Source: an uncultured Holdemanella sp.
GTDB lineage: Bacteria > Bacillota_I > Bacilli_A > Erysipelotrichales > Erysipelotrichaceae
Length of the DNA stretch: 45,283 nt
NCBI GenBank assembly: GCA_900754615.1
Contig: CAAEDN010000044.1
Span: 1-45,283 of the forward strand
Reading direction: 5' to 3'
Positions 15,485 through 24,043 of this stretch are shown piece after piece. Both the position numbers and the translations under genes were made by a program. The notes under the pieces are model-generated. The model made no database searches and was not told where the DNA came from. It was given only the letters and a program-made list of their open reading frames with translations. The stretch's first letter is position 1, and each line of letters opens with the position of its first letter.

Positions 15485-16173
15485 TGAAGCGGGTTTTAAG
15501 TTTTATTTTCGGCTGGTGCTTTATTATTGTTTGTGTTGTTTTCAGTATAAAAAGTACAGCATTAAATCCGAATTTTTATATTCCAAAATATGAAGAAATG
15601 AATCTAGCCCATGATATTGGGGTATCAAAAAAGGATTTGAATCAGAGTATTCGTTTATTATTAGATTATTTGGATGATAAACGTGAAGATATCAAAGGGA
15701 CAATCACTTGGTATGGTCATTTGCAGGAAACATTCAATGAACGAGAAACAAGTCATATGGTGGATGTCAAGGTGTTGTATCAGAATGCTTTAGGGGTCGC
15801 AAAAGTAGCTGTTTTAGTTTTAATATTGATTGTTCTATATTTTTACTGGAATGAAAAGGAAAAGATGTTCGCGTATTTAAGTAAAGGCTTTTTAGGTGCA
15901 TTATTTACTTTGATTATTATGCTTGTTTTTTTTGGATTCTGGATTATAACCGATTTTACAAGTTTTTGGACATGGTTTCATACAATATTCTTTTCAAATC
16001 AACTATGGTTGTTAGATCCAAATACGGATTTTATGATATGTATGCTGCCTGAAACGATATTCTATCAGCTTGTTTTATCTTGTGTGATCAAAGTGGTTTG
16101 TTTCATGATTCCTGCAAGTTTATTATCAATATACTATATGGTGAAAAAGGCACCGATTGGATTTGAAAAATGA
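15484..16173 (+). CDS. DUF1461 (TIGR01906-like) integral membrane protein
   Basis: 229 residues with about four or five membrane segments (roughly 5-25, 104-122, 135-160, 185-212). The first loop has NPNFYIPKYEEMNLAHDIGVSKKDLNQSIRLLLDYL, as in the TIGR01906 family, and the second FWTWFHTIFFSNQLWLLDPNTDFMICMLPETIF with the conserved HxxFF...W..dP..D pattern. The function of this family is not known. The ATG overlaps the ACT gene stop as TAATG, and the end overlaps maf by 4 bases. Confidence 0.8.
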   Translation: MKRVLSFIFGWCFIIVCVVFSIKSTALNPNFYIPKYEEMNLAHDIGVSKKDLNQSIRLLLDYLDDKREDIKGTITWYGHLQETFNERETSHMVDVKVLYQNALGVAKVAVLVLILIVLYFYWNEKEKMFAYLSKGFLGALFTLIIMLVFFGFWIITDFTSFWTWFHTIFFSNQLWLLDPNTDFMICMLPETIFYQLVLSCVIKVVCFMIPASLLSIYYMVKKAPIGFEK

Positions 16174-16730
16174 TTGTACTAGCTTCAAAATCTCCTAGAA
16201 GAAAGGAGATATTAAAATCTTTGGGATATGATTTTATAATTTGTCCTGCTCAAAAGGATGAAGTATTTGATTTGAATCTGACATTGGATGATGCACTTGA
16301 AAAGGTGGCTTTATCCAAGGCGAAAGAGATTCAATATCAATATTCAGATGCAACTATTTTATCGGCAGATACAATTGTTTGTCTGGATCATAAGATCTTA
16401 GGAAAGCCTAAGTCGAAAACAGATGCTTTTGAAACTTTGAAAGTATTATCTAACCGTAAGCATCAAGTGAAAACTGGGGTTTGTCTGATTTATAAAAACC
16501 AAATTTATTCACATGTAGAAACAACGGATGTATATTTTAGAGAGCTGTCCGAAAAAGATATTCAAACATATGTAGATAGTGGAAAATGTATGGATAAAGC
16601 AGGCTCATATGGTATTCAAGAATGTGATTTTGTAGATCATATTGAGGGAAGTTATACGAATGTAGTTGGCTTACCAAAACATGTCGTTGAATCGATGATG
16701 AAATGCGTTGCACTATGGAAAGAGAAATGA
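16170..16730 (+). CDS. maf: Maf-family nucleotide pyrophosphatase
   Basis: 186 residues. The hallmark N-terminus IVLASKSPRRKEILKSLGYDF, the catalytic aspartate block LSADTIVCLD near residue 69, and later GKPKSKTDAFETLK, KTGVCLIY, AGSYGIQECDFVDHIEGSYTNVVGLP are all typical Maf motifs. Maf proteins hydrolyse non-standard or pyrimidine nucleotides and were first tied to septum inhibition in Bacillus. Overlaps the DUF1461 gene as ATGA. Its last codons hold the promoter of the next gene (HU). Confidence 0.94.
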   Translation: MIVLASKSPRRKEILKSLGYDFIICPAQKDEVFDLNLTLDDALEKVALSKAKEIQYQYSDATILSADTIVCLDHKILGKPKSKTDAFETLKVLSNRKHQVKTGVCLIYKNQIYSHVETTDVYFRELSEKDIQTYVDSGKCMDKAGSYGIQECDFVDHIEGSYTNVVGLPKHVVESMMKCVALWKEK

Positions 16731-16736
16731 TAAAAT
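16708..16736 (+). promoter_or_regulatory. Promoter of the HU gene inside maf
   Basis: TTGCAC (16708-16713) and TAAAAT (16731-16736) with a 17-base spacer. The -35 box is in the last maf codons. Confidence 0.65.
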
Positions 16737-16768
16737 AACCGGGTAATTATTAGAGGAGGAACATATAA

Positions 16769-17053
16769 ATGTCTAATGTTATTAATAAAAAGGATTTAGC
16801 TGAAAAATTAGCTGAAGAATTTGGTTGTTCAAAAAAAGACGCAACTGCTTATGTTCAGTTCGTATTCGATACAGTAGCTGACACTTTGAAAAACGATGGT
16901 ACTGTGGATGTATTCGGATTCGGTAAATTCTCAATTAGTGAAAGAGCAGCTCGTACAGGTATTAATCCTGCTACAAAAGAAAAGATTGAAATTGCTGCAA
17001 GTAAATCAGTAAAATTTAAAGCAAGTAAATCTTTGAAAGACGCTGTTAAGTAA
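16769..17053 (+). CDS. hup: HU-family DNA-binding protein
   Basis: 94 residues, close to the usual 90. N-terminal NKKDLAEKLAEEFGCSKKDATAYVQFVFDTV, then GFGKFSISERAARTGINPATKEKIEIAASKSVKFKASKSLKDAV. The central GRNP-type arm normally reads ARxGRNPxTG; here it reads AARTGINPATKEK, with the R-N-P replaced by I-N-P, a mild variant that keeps the intercalating proline. HU bends DNA and compacts the nucleoid. Strong RBS GAGGAGGAAC. Own promoter in maf and own terminator, as befits a highly expressed monocistronic gene. Confidence 0.96.
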   Translation: MSNVINKKDLAEKLAEEFGCSKKDATAYVQFVFDTVADTLKNDGTVDVFGFGKFSISERAARTGINPATKEKIEIAASKSVKFKASKSLKDAVK

Positions 17054-17083
17054 GAAGATTCTATAATGAATCTTCTTTTTTTT
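17052..17083 (+). terminator. Terminator of the HU gene
   Basis: 10-bp perfect stem (17052-17061 with 17068-17077), 6-base loop, followed by six more T residues. The left arm begins inside the stop codon. Confidence 0.9.
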
Positions 17084-17085
17084 CG

Positions 17086-17094
17086 TGATATAAT
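17086..17094 (+). promoter_or_regulatory. Extended -10 promoter of the pyrophosphatase gene
   Basis: TGATATAAT: a perfect TATAAT at 17089-17094 with TG one base upstream. No convincing -35 box, as is usual for extended -10 promoters. It lies right after the HU terminator. Confidence 0.55.
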
Positions 17095-17132
17095 ATTGAA
17101 TACAAAATTAGGATAATTGAGAGGAGAATTCG

Positions 17133-18731
17133 ATGAGTTTACCAATTTATGTTATTGGACATAAAAATCCCGATACAGATTCAATTTGTTCAGCACTTGC
17201 ACTTGCAGAGTTAAAAAGACAAATGGGAATTAATGCGATGGCTGCTCGTTTGGGGACATTAAATCCAGAAACTAAATTTATATTAGATAAATTACATGTA
17301 GATATGCCAGTGCTATTGACAACAGCACGTTCCACTTTGGAAGAAATCGAAATTGATGATGCAGTAACAATTGAAGAAGGGGAAACAATTCGGCATGCAT
17401 GGGATCTATGCTTAGAGCATCATGTAAAAACATTGTATGTAGTCGATAAGAATAACGAATACAAAGGCATGGTTACATTAGGCGATGTTTCTAAGATTCA
17501 GATGCAGGATCTAAATATTACGAGTGAATTGTTAAAAGAAACTCCATTGGAAAATTTAGTTGCTAGTGTGAAAGGTTCTTTTATATTAAAGGGGAATCTT
17601 GAAAGAAGTGGCTTTGTTCGTATTGCGGATAAACGTTTGATGGAACGAGATCTTGAGGGGGCTATCATGGTTTTAAATGATCATGAGGATAGCATGATCA
17701 AGAGTATGGCAAAGGGTTGTGCAGTTATTGTTGTTGCAGAAAATTTTGTTCCAAACAGTTATATAATCGAAATGGCCAAACAAATGGGAGTTACTTTGAT
17801 TAGTACCCCTTATAATATTATGAAAATCATTCAAATGATTTATCGATCAATTCCTGTTGAATTGATTATGACTCCAGCGAATAAAGTGATTCGCTTTAAT
17901 AAGAGTGAATATGTCGAAGATGTTGAACGAGAAATGTTGAAGACGCGTCACTCTTCTTATCCAGTTGTATTCCAAAAGAAAATTTTGGGTTCTGTCGCAA
18001 GATACAACTTATTGAAGGCGGAAAAGAAACAATTTATTTTGGTTGATCATAATGAGAAGAAACAAAGTATTAGTGATATTGAAACAGCAGATATTGTAGA
18101 GATTGTGGATCACCATCGCATAGGTGATATTGAAACAGATCGTCCAATCGTATTTAGAAATATGATCGTAGGAAGTTCATGTACAATTGTTGGTTTGATG
18201 TATGCAGAATATGGTGTTAAGATGCCAGAATTGATTGCAAAATTGATTGCGTACGGAATGATAAGTGATACGATGAATTTCAATTCACCTACATGTACAC
18301 CAATTGATCGCAATTTAGCTCAGCGTTTATCTTCTGAATATAATCTTGATTTTGATGCGATGGCAAAAGAATTGTTTGAAAATACAGCTACGATTCGTGG
18401 AAAAGAATTTAAAAATATTCTTTATAACGATGTAAAGGAATATATGTTAAGTGGATATCACATTGCAGTCAGTCAGGTTTTCACTTTCGACTTAAGTATT
18501 GTGGATGAAATCAAACAAGATTTCTTAAAATATATGGAAGAACAAAATAAAGTTCATGAATTTGATTTGATGTTGATGGTGATTACAAATGTAGAAGGCC
18601 GTGGCTCACGATTCTTGTATGTTGGTAAATTGTCTCAATTTGTTCGTGATGTTGTTGAAGAATTTAAAGATCAGGGATTTGTTTCTCGTAAAAAACAAAT
18701 TGTGCCTCGTTTGGCACAGGAACTGGCATAA
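17133..18731 (+). CDS. Manganese-dependent inorganic pyrophosphatase with regulatory CBS and DRTGG domains
   Basis: 532 residues, much longer than the ordinary 310-residue PpaC. The N-terminal DHH part holds GHKNPDTDSICSALALAEL near residues 8-26. A pair of CBS segments (about 72-130 and 245-305) flanks a DRTGG-like insert. Catalysis resumes with VDHHRIGDIE near 332 and SDTMNFNSPTCTPIDRNLA near 373, ending in a DHHA2 domain. This is the CBS-pyrophosphatase class, whose activity is set by AMP, ADP or diadenosine polyphosphates binding to the CBS part. It removes PPi from biosynthesis. RBS GAGGAGA. Followed by pepT after 13 bases. Confidence 0.92.
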   Translation: MSLPIYVIGHKNPDTDSICSALALAELKRQMGINAMAARLGTLNPETKFILDKLHVDMPVLLTTARSTLEEIEIDDAVTIEEGETIRHAWDLCLEHHVKTLYVVDKNNEYKGMVTLGDVSKIQMQDLNITSELLKETPLENLVASVKGSFILKGNLERSGFVRIADKRLMERDLEGAIMVLNDHEDSMIKSMAKGCAVIVVAENFVPNSYIIEMAKQMGVTLISTPYNIMKIIQMIYRSIPVELIMTPANKVIRFNKSEYVEDVEREMLKTRHSSYPVVFQKKILGSVARYNLLKAEKKQFILVDHNEKKQSISDIETADIVEIVDHHRIGDIETDRPIVFRNMIVGSSCTIVGLMYAEYGVKMPELIAKLIAYGMISDTMNFNSPTCTPIDRNLAQRLSSEYNLDFDAMAKELFENTATIRGKEFKNILYNDVKEYMLSGYHIAVSQVFTFDLSIVDEIKQDFLKYMEEQNKVHEFDLMLMVITNVEGRGSRFLYVGKLSQFVRDVVEEFKDQGFVSRKKQIVPRLAQELA

Positions 18732-18744
18732 AAGGGGGATAAAT

Positions 18745-19941
18745 ATGGCAGTAGAAAAAAGATTAATGCATTATGCATCATTTGACACACAGTCAAGTGA
18801 AGAAAGTACGAGTGCACCAAGCACAGAAAAGCAATTAGTTTTAGCTCGTGAATTGGAAAAGGAATGTGAATCGTTAGGTTTTGATTCTGTTGAATTAACA
18901 GATACAGGTATTGTATATGCTAGCTTAAATGCTAATACAGATAAGGAAATGGATCGTATTGGATTTATTGCTCATATGGATACGGCAAGTGAAATTACAG
19001 GGGCAAACGTTAAGTGCAGGGTTATTTCTAACTATGATGGAAATACAATTCACTTGAATGAGGAGTATTCAATGTCTAAAGAGGAATTTCCAGCTTTGGC
19101 TAATTGCATTGGAGATGATTTGATTGTAACGGATGGAACTACATTGTTGGGGGCTGATGATAAAGCAGGAATTGCGATTATTTTAGAGGCCATGGAACAA
19201 TTGATTCAATCCAAAAAAGAGCATGGTTTTATTGCGGTAGCCTTTACGCCGGATGAAGAAGTGGGTCGTGGAGTAGAAAACTTTGAATTGGATAAATTCC
19301 CAGTTGATTATGCATTTACAATTGATGGTGATCGTATTGATTCTGTTGACTATGAAACATTTAATGCAGCACAGGCTGTAGTTACATTTGAAGGTACAAG
19401 TATTCATCCAGGAGATGCCAAAGATCGTATGGTCAATGCGAGTCTTTTAGCGATGGAATATGCTTCAAGTCTGCCAAAGAAACAAACACCTTCACATACA
19501 CAAGGACGTCAAGGTTTCTATCATTTAGTTGGTATGGAAGGGATTTGTGAAGATGCGAAATTGACTTATATTATTCGTAATCACAGTAAACAGAGTTTTA
19601 TTGCACAAAAACAAAAGATGCAGGCTGTGGCAGATAAGATGAATGAAAAATATGGAAATCGTGTGCATATTTCAATTCGTGACCAATATGAAAATATGCG
19701 TCAATATATGCATGGAGACATGCGCAGTGTGAATAAAGCTAAATATGCCTTACGTCAATGTGATGTAACACCAATTAGTACACCAATTCGTGGCGGAACA
19801 GATGGTGCGATGTTAACAACTAGGGGACTTATTTGTCCTAATTTAGGTACGGGTTCATTTAATCATCATGGTCGTTTTGAATTTGCGAGTATTCAAAAGA
19901 TGGAAAAGATGGTTGATATCGTATTAAAAATTGTAGAGTAG
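18745..19941 (+). CDS. pepT: Peptidase T (tripeptide aminopeptidase)
   Basis: 398 residues from ATG 18745, with AAAAGGGGGA 7-16 bases upstream; an in-frame extension back to 18601 lies inside the previous gene. An M20B zinc peptidase that cleaves N-terminal residues from tripeptides in the cytosol. Metal-site residues are visible: H77 and D79 in IAHMDTASE, D138/D139 in GADDKAGIA, E171/E172 in FTPDEEVGRG, the later D in TIDGD, and a His near the C-terminus in NHHGRFEFAS. Co-transcribed with the pyrophosphatase and malic enzyme genes. Confidence 0.93.
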   Translation: MAVEKRLMHYASFDTQSSEESTSAPSTEKQLVLARELEKECESLGFDSVELTDTGIVYASLNANTDKEMDRIGFIAHMDTASEITGANVKCRVISNYDGNTIHLNEEYSMSKEEFPALANCIGDDLIVTDGTTLLGADDKAGIAIILEAMEQLIQSKKEHGFIAVAFTPDEEVGRGVENFELDKFPVDYAFTIDGDRIDSVDYETFNAAQAVVTFEGTSIHPGDAKDRMVNASLLAMEYASSLPKKQTPSHTQGRQGFYHLVGMEGICEDAKLTYIIRNHSKQSFIAQKQKMQAVADKMNEKYGNRVHISIRDQYENMRQYMHGDMRSVNKAKYALRQCDVTPISTPIRGGTDGAMLTTRGLICPNLGTGSFNHHGRFEFASIQKMEKMVDIVLKIVE

Positions 19942-19950
19942 GAGGATTTC

Positions 19951-21114
19951 ATGGATTACGCAAAGGAAGCTTTAAGATTACATGCGCAGTGGAATGGTAA
20001 ATTGGAAACTGTTCCTAAAATGAAGATTGAAAATAAAGATGATTTATCAATTGCTTATACACCTGGTGTTGCAGCACCTTGTTTAGAAATTGAAAAAGAT
20101 AAAAAGAATAGCTATATCTATACTGGTAGAGCTCATACGGTTGCCGTTATTAGTGATGGAAGTGCGGTTTTAGGTTTAGGTAATATTGGGCCTGAAGCCG
20201 GTATGCCTGTAATGGAAGGCAAGTGTGTGTTGTTTAAGGCATTAGGAAATGTAGATGCTGTTCCTTTATGTTTAAATACGCAAGATACAGATGAGTTGGT
20301 TCAAATTATTTCAAGCTTAGAACCAAGTTTTGGTGGTATCAACTTAGAAGATATTGCCGCTCCTCGTTGTTTTGAAGTCGAAAAAAGATTACAGGAAAAA
20401 ATGAATATTCCGGTTTTTCATGATGATCAGCATGGTACAGCAATTGTTGTATGTGCTGCTTTAGTCAATGCTTTAAAATTAGCTGAAAAACAAAATCCAA
20501 CAATTGTTATCAATGGTGCGGGTAGTGCAGGCGTTGCAATTGCAACTTTAATTTTAAAGATTGGTTTAGGTAATGTGATCTTGGTGGATAAACAAGGTAT
20601 TTTAACAGCCGATATGGATTTAACAAGCGGTCAAAGAGGATTGATTGATAAGTTAAACAAAGAAGCTAAAACAGGAACTTTAAAAGATGCGCTACAAGGT
20701 GCTGATGTATTTATTGGTGTAAGTGCAGGCCATATCGTATCGAAAGATATGGTTGCGTTAATGAATGAAAAAGCAATTGTATTCCCTATGGCGAATCCAG
20801 TGCCTGAAATTGAGCCAGAAGATGCTAAAGAAGCAGGTGCATATATTGTGGGTACAGGTCGTAGTGATCATCCTAACCAAATTAACAATGTCTTGGCTTT
20901 CCCTGGTATTTTCAAAGGAGCATTGAAGGCGGGCGCAACTTGCATTAATGATGCGATGAAAGAAGCAGCTGTTTATGCAATTAGCTCAATGGTAACAGAA
21001 GATATGTTAGATAGTGAACATATCATTGTTTCTGCATTAGATTCAAGGGTTGCGGATGTCGTGGCTCAAGCTGTTGCGGATGCTGCAAAAGAAAGTGGTG
21101 CAGTGCGTGAGTAG
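19951..21114 (+). CDS. Malic enzyme (malate dehydrogenase, decarboxylating)
   Basis: 387 residues, the short form without the phosphotransacetylase domain. Turns malate into pyruvate and CO2 with NAD or NADP. Seen in order: LSIAYTPGVAAPCLEI (catalytic tyrosine), GSAVLGLGNIGPEAGMPVMEGK, the metal-site blocks NLEDIAAPRCFEVE and FHDDQHGTAIVV, the Rossmann loop INGAGSAGVAIA, and ATGRSD-like VGTGRSDHPNQINNVLAFPGIFKGAL. Cofactor preference cannot be judged by eye. RBS GTAGGAGG 9 bases after pepT. Overlaps the patatin start by 8 bases. Confidence 0.93.
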   Translation: MDYAKEALRLHAQWNGKLETVPKMKIENKDDLSIAYTPGVAAPCLEIEKDKKNSYIYTGRAHTVAVISDGSAVLGLGNIGPEAGMPVMEGKCVLFKALGNVDAVPLCLNTQDTDELVQIISSLEPSFGGINLEDIAAPRCFEVEKRLQEKMNIPVFHDDQHGTAIVVCAALVNALKLAEKQNPTIVINGAGSAGVAIATLILKIGLGNVILVDKQGILTADMDLTSGQRGLIDKLNKEAKTGTLKDALQGADVFIGVSAGHIVSKDMVALMNEKAIVFPMANPVPEIEPEDAKEAGAYIVGTGRSDHPNQINNVLAFPGIFKGALKAGATCINDAMKEAAVYAISSMVTEDMLDSEHIIVSALDSRVADVVAQAVADAAKESGAVRE

Positions 21115-21952
21115 AGTTGGTATTGTTGCAGAAGGCGGTGGAACTAAGGCTGCATATTCTGCAGGAGTATTGAAATGTTTACTCGAACACGACATAATTC
21201 TTCCCTATTGTGTAGGAATCAGTGCTGGTACAGAAATATTATTAAGTTATGTTTCAAAACAAGTAGATCGTTTGGAAGTGACAGGTATCGATGCGCCTTG
21301 TCAAAAGGGGGTAGTCGGTTTAAGACCATTTTTAAAAGAAGGTTCTATTTTTGGAATTGAAGCTACGTATGATTTTATTGAGTCTAGAGTTCCGTTAGAT
21401 CTTGATCAGTTTCAAAAGAGTGAAACGCAGATGGAAGTAGGTATCTATAATCTAAAAACACATGAAGTAGAGTATTTTGACAAGAGTTATATTGATAAGG
21501 AAGAAACTTTGATCAAGGCAAGCTGTGCTCTGTTGCTTTTGGCAAAGCCTTATAAATTTAATGGGGAAATGTGGATGGATGCCGGTCTTGTAGATATGAT
21601 TAGTATCGAACAAAGCATTCGTGCTGGAAATGATAAGCATATTATTATTTCTACAAAAGAGGAAGGCTATGTGCGTAAACCAGCTCCAAAATGGCAATTA
21701 TGGCTTTCAAATCTAGTATATAAAGATAAACGAATTACAGAGGATTTAAGAAATCGTCATCTTCGTTATAAAGAACAATGGGATAAAATTGCTGAATTAG
21801 AAAAGCAAGGAAAAGCCTTGGTTTTACGTCCCCATAAAGATCTTGGTGTTACTCGATATACAACGGATCCAGAAAAATTGGGGCCTTGGTTTCAGTTGGG
21901 GTATGATGAAACTTTAGAGCGTTTAGATCAAATTAAAGAATTTATAATGTAA
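21107..21952 (+). CDS. Patatin-like phospholipase
   Basis: 281 residues from GTG 21107, chosen because it puts the conserved VGIVAEGGGTKAAYSAGVLK right at the N-terminus; an in-frame ATG at 21050 would add a stretch read out of the malic enzyme gene. The oxyanion loop is GGGTKAAYSAG, the nucleophile serine is in GISAG near residue 42, and the catalytic aspartate is in DAGLVD near 156, so the Ser-Asp dyad is complete. Related to the YjjU/RssA group. Acts on lipid acyl esters, with substrate unknown. Translationally coupled to the malic enzyme gene. Confidence 0.88.
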   Translation: MSRVGIVAEGGGTKAAYSAGVLKCLLEHDIILPYCVGISAGTEILLSYVSKQVDRLEVTGIDAPCQKGVVGLRPFLKEGSIFGIEATYDFIESRVPLDLDQFQKSETQMEVGIYNLKTHEVEYFDKSYIDKEETLIKASCALLLLAKPYKFNGEMWMDAGLVDMISIEQSIRAGNDKHIIISTKEEGYVRKPAPKWQLWLSNLVYKDKRITEDLRNRHLRYKEQWDKIAELEKQGKALVLRPHKDLGVTRYTTDPEKLGPWFQLGYDETLERLDQIKEFIM

Positions 21953-22267
21953 TCTAAGAACACTCGTGATTTTAGTCATGAGATAATTAGATGTGCATAT
22001 GTTAGATAAATAATTTAAAAATATACTTTAAATATAATGCTTTTATTATATAAACAAACCTGGAAGAAAATTTCCAGGTTTTTCTTAACCACAATAATCT
22101 AAGGTGGTTTGTTGTGGTAATAGTGACACATTATACAGAAGCACAAATATGTATTAAACTAGAAACGAGGTAATAGTCACGATTTCTATTATTGAGAGTT
22201 AATGTGAATTTATTATTTAAAATCTAAATATCTTTTAAAAATTTTAAAAAGAGGATATTATAAATGT
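21953..22267 (+). other. Intergenic region of 315 bases with hairpins and a near-repeat
   Basis: No convincing gene. Just after the patatin stop is a 7-bp hairpin CTCGTGA/TCATGAG (21963-21969 with 21976-21982) with no T-run, then an AT-rich stretch with a TATAAT at 22033-22038, then a strong terminator (22056-22085). Beyond it ACCACAA and TTGTGGT form an inverted repeat around 22088-22117. The 10-mer GGTAATAGTC/GGTAATAGTG appears twice, near 22114 and 22170. A promoter for the next gene must lie in the AT-rich last 80 bases but is not clear. Confidence 0.6.
22056..22085 (+). terminator. Intrinsic terminator after the patatin operon
   Basis: 10-bp perfect stem (22056-22065 with 22072-22081), 6-base loop, followed by TTCTT. 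It lies 104 bases after the patatin stop codon, so the operon would carry a long 3' untranslated tail. Confidence 0.85.
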
Positions 22268-23041
22268 ATGAATGGTTATTTTTTTGATATGGATGGAACA
22301 CTTTACAACAACAAGTTCCATGAAGTGAGTAAGAAAACATTTGAAATGTTAAACGAATTACAAGTCCAGGGACATTATGTAGCTTTATGTACGAGTCGTT
22401 GCCAACGGGAGCTAAAAAATCTCCCTTCTTGTATGAGAAACTTTCAGTTTGACTGTATGATTAGTGATGGTGGTGCCTTGATATTAGGGAAAGATAGAGA
22501 AATTATTGAAATGAATTGTATTCCGAAAGAGACGATGAAACGAATCGATTTGTTTTGCAAGGAGCATCATTTGGAGTATCGTTATAGTACTTTGAATGGA
22601 AATTATTTTGGTACACCTTATTCTAAATTTGCACATAATATTTATTTTCATTTATATTTAAATTCTCCAGTATTTAAACCATATGAGGATGATGATGTTT
22701 TGAATGTTCTTTTACTTTGTGAAGGAGAAGAAAAGGAACAAGTAAAAGCTTTAATTCAAGGCTTAGGTTATGTGGAATGCCCAGATTGTTTTGAGATTCG
22801 TGCATGTGGAATAGACAAGGCGACAGCGGTAAAGAAAATTATGGATGCATATGCATTTGAGACAACGTATGGTTTTGGGGATGGTGCAAACGATTTAGAT
22901 ATGTTAAAAGAAGCGGATGTGGGTGTTGCGATGGGCAATGCTTGTGATGCTTTAAAAAAAGTTAGTGATGTCGTGATAGGAAATGTAGATGAAGATGGTA
23001 TCTATTATTATTTAAAAAACAATAAAGGCTATAGTGAATAG
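22268..23041 (+). CDS. HAD-superfamily phosphatase, Cof-like
   Basis: 257 residues. Motif I FFDMDGTLYNN near residue 5 with the two catalytic aspartates, motif II LCTSR near residue 41, the conserved lysine near the C-terminal third (GIDKATAVKKIMDAY), and motif IV GFGDGANDLDML. The C2-type cap between about 85 and 185 places it in the Cof group, which dephosphorylates sugar phosphates or cofactors such as FMN and PLP precursors. Substrate unknown. AAAGAGGA lies 13 bases upstream. It is followed after 11 bases by a mutarotase-like gene, which suggests a sugar-related job. Confidence 0.88.
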   Translation: MNGYFFDMDGTLYNNKFHEVSKKTFEMLNELQVQGHYVALCTSRCQRELKNLPSCMRNFQFDCMISDGGALILGKDREIIEMNCIPKETMKRIDLFCKEHHLEYRYSTLNGNYFGTPYSKFAHNIYFHLYLNSPVFKPYEDDDVLNVLLLCEGEEKEQVKALIQGLGYVECPDCFEIRACGIDKATAVKKIMDAYAFETTYGFGDGANDLDMLKEADVGVAMGNACDALKKVSDVVIGNVDEDGIYYYLKNNKGYSE

Positions 23042-23052
23042 GAGGAACATAA

Positions 23053-23904
23053 ATGGCTTATATTTTAGAAAATGATGTATTGAGATTGGAATGTACTCAA
23101 AAAGCTGGTGAAATGTTGCATCTTGTTAAGAAAAGTACAGGTCGTGAAACATTGTATCAAGGAGATCAAGGGTGGTCTGGAAGAAACCCTTCCTTATTTC
23201 CAATGGTAGGGAATACGTATACTAAGGATTATGAAATCGAAGGAAAAAAATATGCAATGAAGAATCATGGTTTAATTCGTTATGCAAATTTGAATGGGGA
23301 AACCTGTGAGGATGGAATCGTTTTTTCTTTGGATGCGAATGAGGAAACATTAGCTCAATATCCTTTCAACTTTCATTATGAAATTGGCTATAAATTGGAT
23401 GGGAACAAAGTTTTAGTTAACTATCATATTAAAAATAATGATACGAAGGATATGCCTTTTGGTTTTGGCTTGCACCCAGCTTTTAAATTAGATGATGAAT
23501 TTTCAACTTATACTTTAGAATTTGAAAAAGAGGAAAATACAGAACAATTGTTATTTGATCCTAGCTATGAAAAGAATGTTGAATATCAAAATGTTACTTT
23601 TAAAGAATGGAAACTATCGAGAGAAGATGTGAAAAAATATGCAACAATCATTTATAGAGGATTAAAATCAAACTATGTTACTTTAAAACATGGAAATGAA
23701 GATATAGTTCGTGTTTCGATTGAGGGATATCCATATTTAGCGTTGTGGACACATGATAGTGAATCTGATTTCTTGTGTATTGAACCATGGTATTCACATG
23801 GGGATTTTGAAAAGGAAACACCTGATTTCTACCATAGAGAAGGAACTATAGTTTTAAAACCAAATGAGGAATGGACTTGTTCCTATTGGATTGAGGTCGT
23901 GTAA
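23053..23904 (+). CDS. Aldose 1-epimerase family protein
   Basis: 283 residues with a galactose-mutarotase fold. Seen: GAEmLHLvkK-like start (KAGEMLHLVKKSTGRETLYQGD), W-S-G-R-NPSLFPMVG, the catalytic histidine block KNHGLIRYA, GFGLHPAFKLDD with the second conserved histidine, and EPWYSHGDF. This is the LacX/YeaD-like branch, which probably interconverts anomers of a hexose or hexose phosphate. RBS TAGGAGGA. Coupled to the HAD phosphatase. It lies just before the amino-sugar operons, but has its own terminator. Confidence 0.88.
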   Translation: MAYILENDVLRLECTQKAGEMLHLVKKSTGRETLYQGDQGWSGRNPSLFPMVGNTYTKDYEIEGKKYAMKNHGLIRYANLNGETCEDGIVFSLDANEETLAQYPFNFHYEIGYKLDGNKVLVNYHIKNNDTKDMPFGFGLHPAFKLDDEFSTYTLEFEKEENTEQLLFDPSYEKNVEYQNVTFKEWKLSREDVKKYATIIYRGLKSNYVTLKHGNEDIVRVSIEGYPYLALWTHDSESDFLCIEPWYSHGDFEKETPDFYHREGTIVLKPNEEWTCSYWIEVV

Positions 23905-23926
23905 GAAGGAGAAATCCTTCTTTTTT
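23903..23926 (+). terminator. Terminator after the mutarotase-like gene
   Basis: 8-bp stem AAGAAGGA/TCCTTCTT (23903-23910 with 23915-23922) closed by a GAAA tetraloop and followed by TTTT. Confidence 0.9.
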
Positions 23927-23953
23927 AGTTAAAATTTGTATTTTTAAAGAACG

Positions 23954-23970
23954 TATTTGCACTTTTTAGT
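23954..23970 (-). promoter_or_regulatory. Shared 17-bp operator-like element, copy 1 (agaS-type operon)
   Basis: On the minus strand reads ACTAAAAAGTGCAAATA. It lies 41 bases upstream of the TATAAT (24011-24016) that probably serves the sugar isomerase gene. Two more copies at 27062 and 32092 differ at only one or two of 17 positions, each in front of an amino-sugar gene. Such sharing implies binding by one regulator, likely of the GntR or DeoR type. Confidence 0.7.
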
Positions 23971-24043
23971 TTACTTTTATTCAAAATCTTTTATTTTAGT
24001 TAAAAATGTTTATAATGAAATTAGTTCAAAAGGAGAAAGAAAA

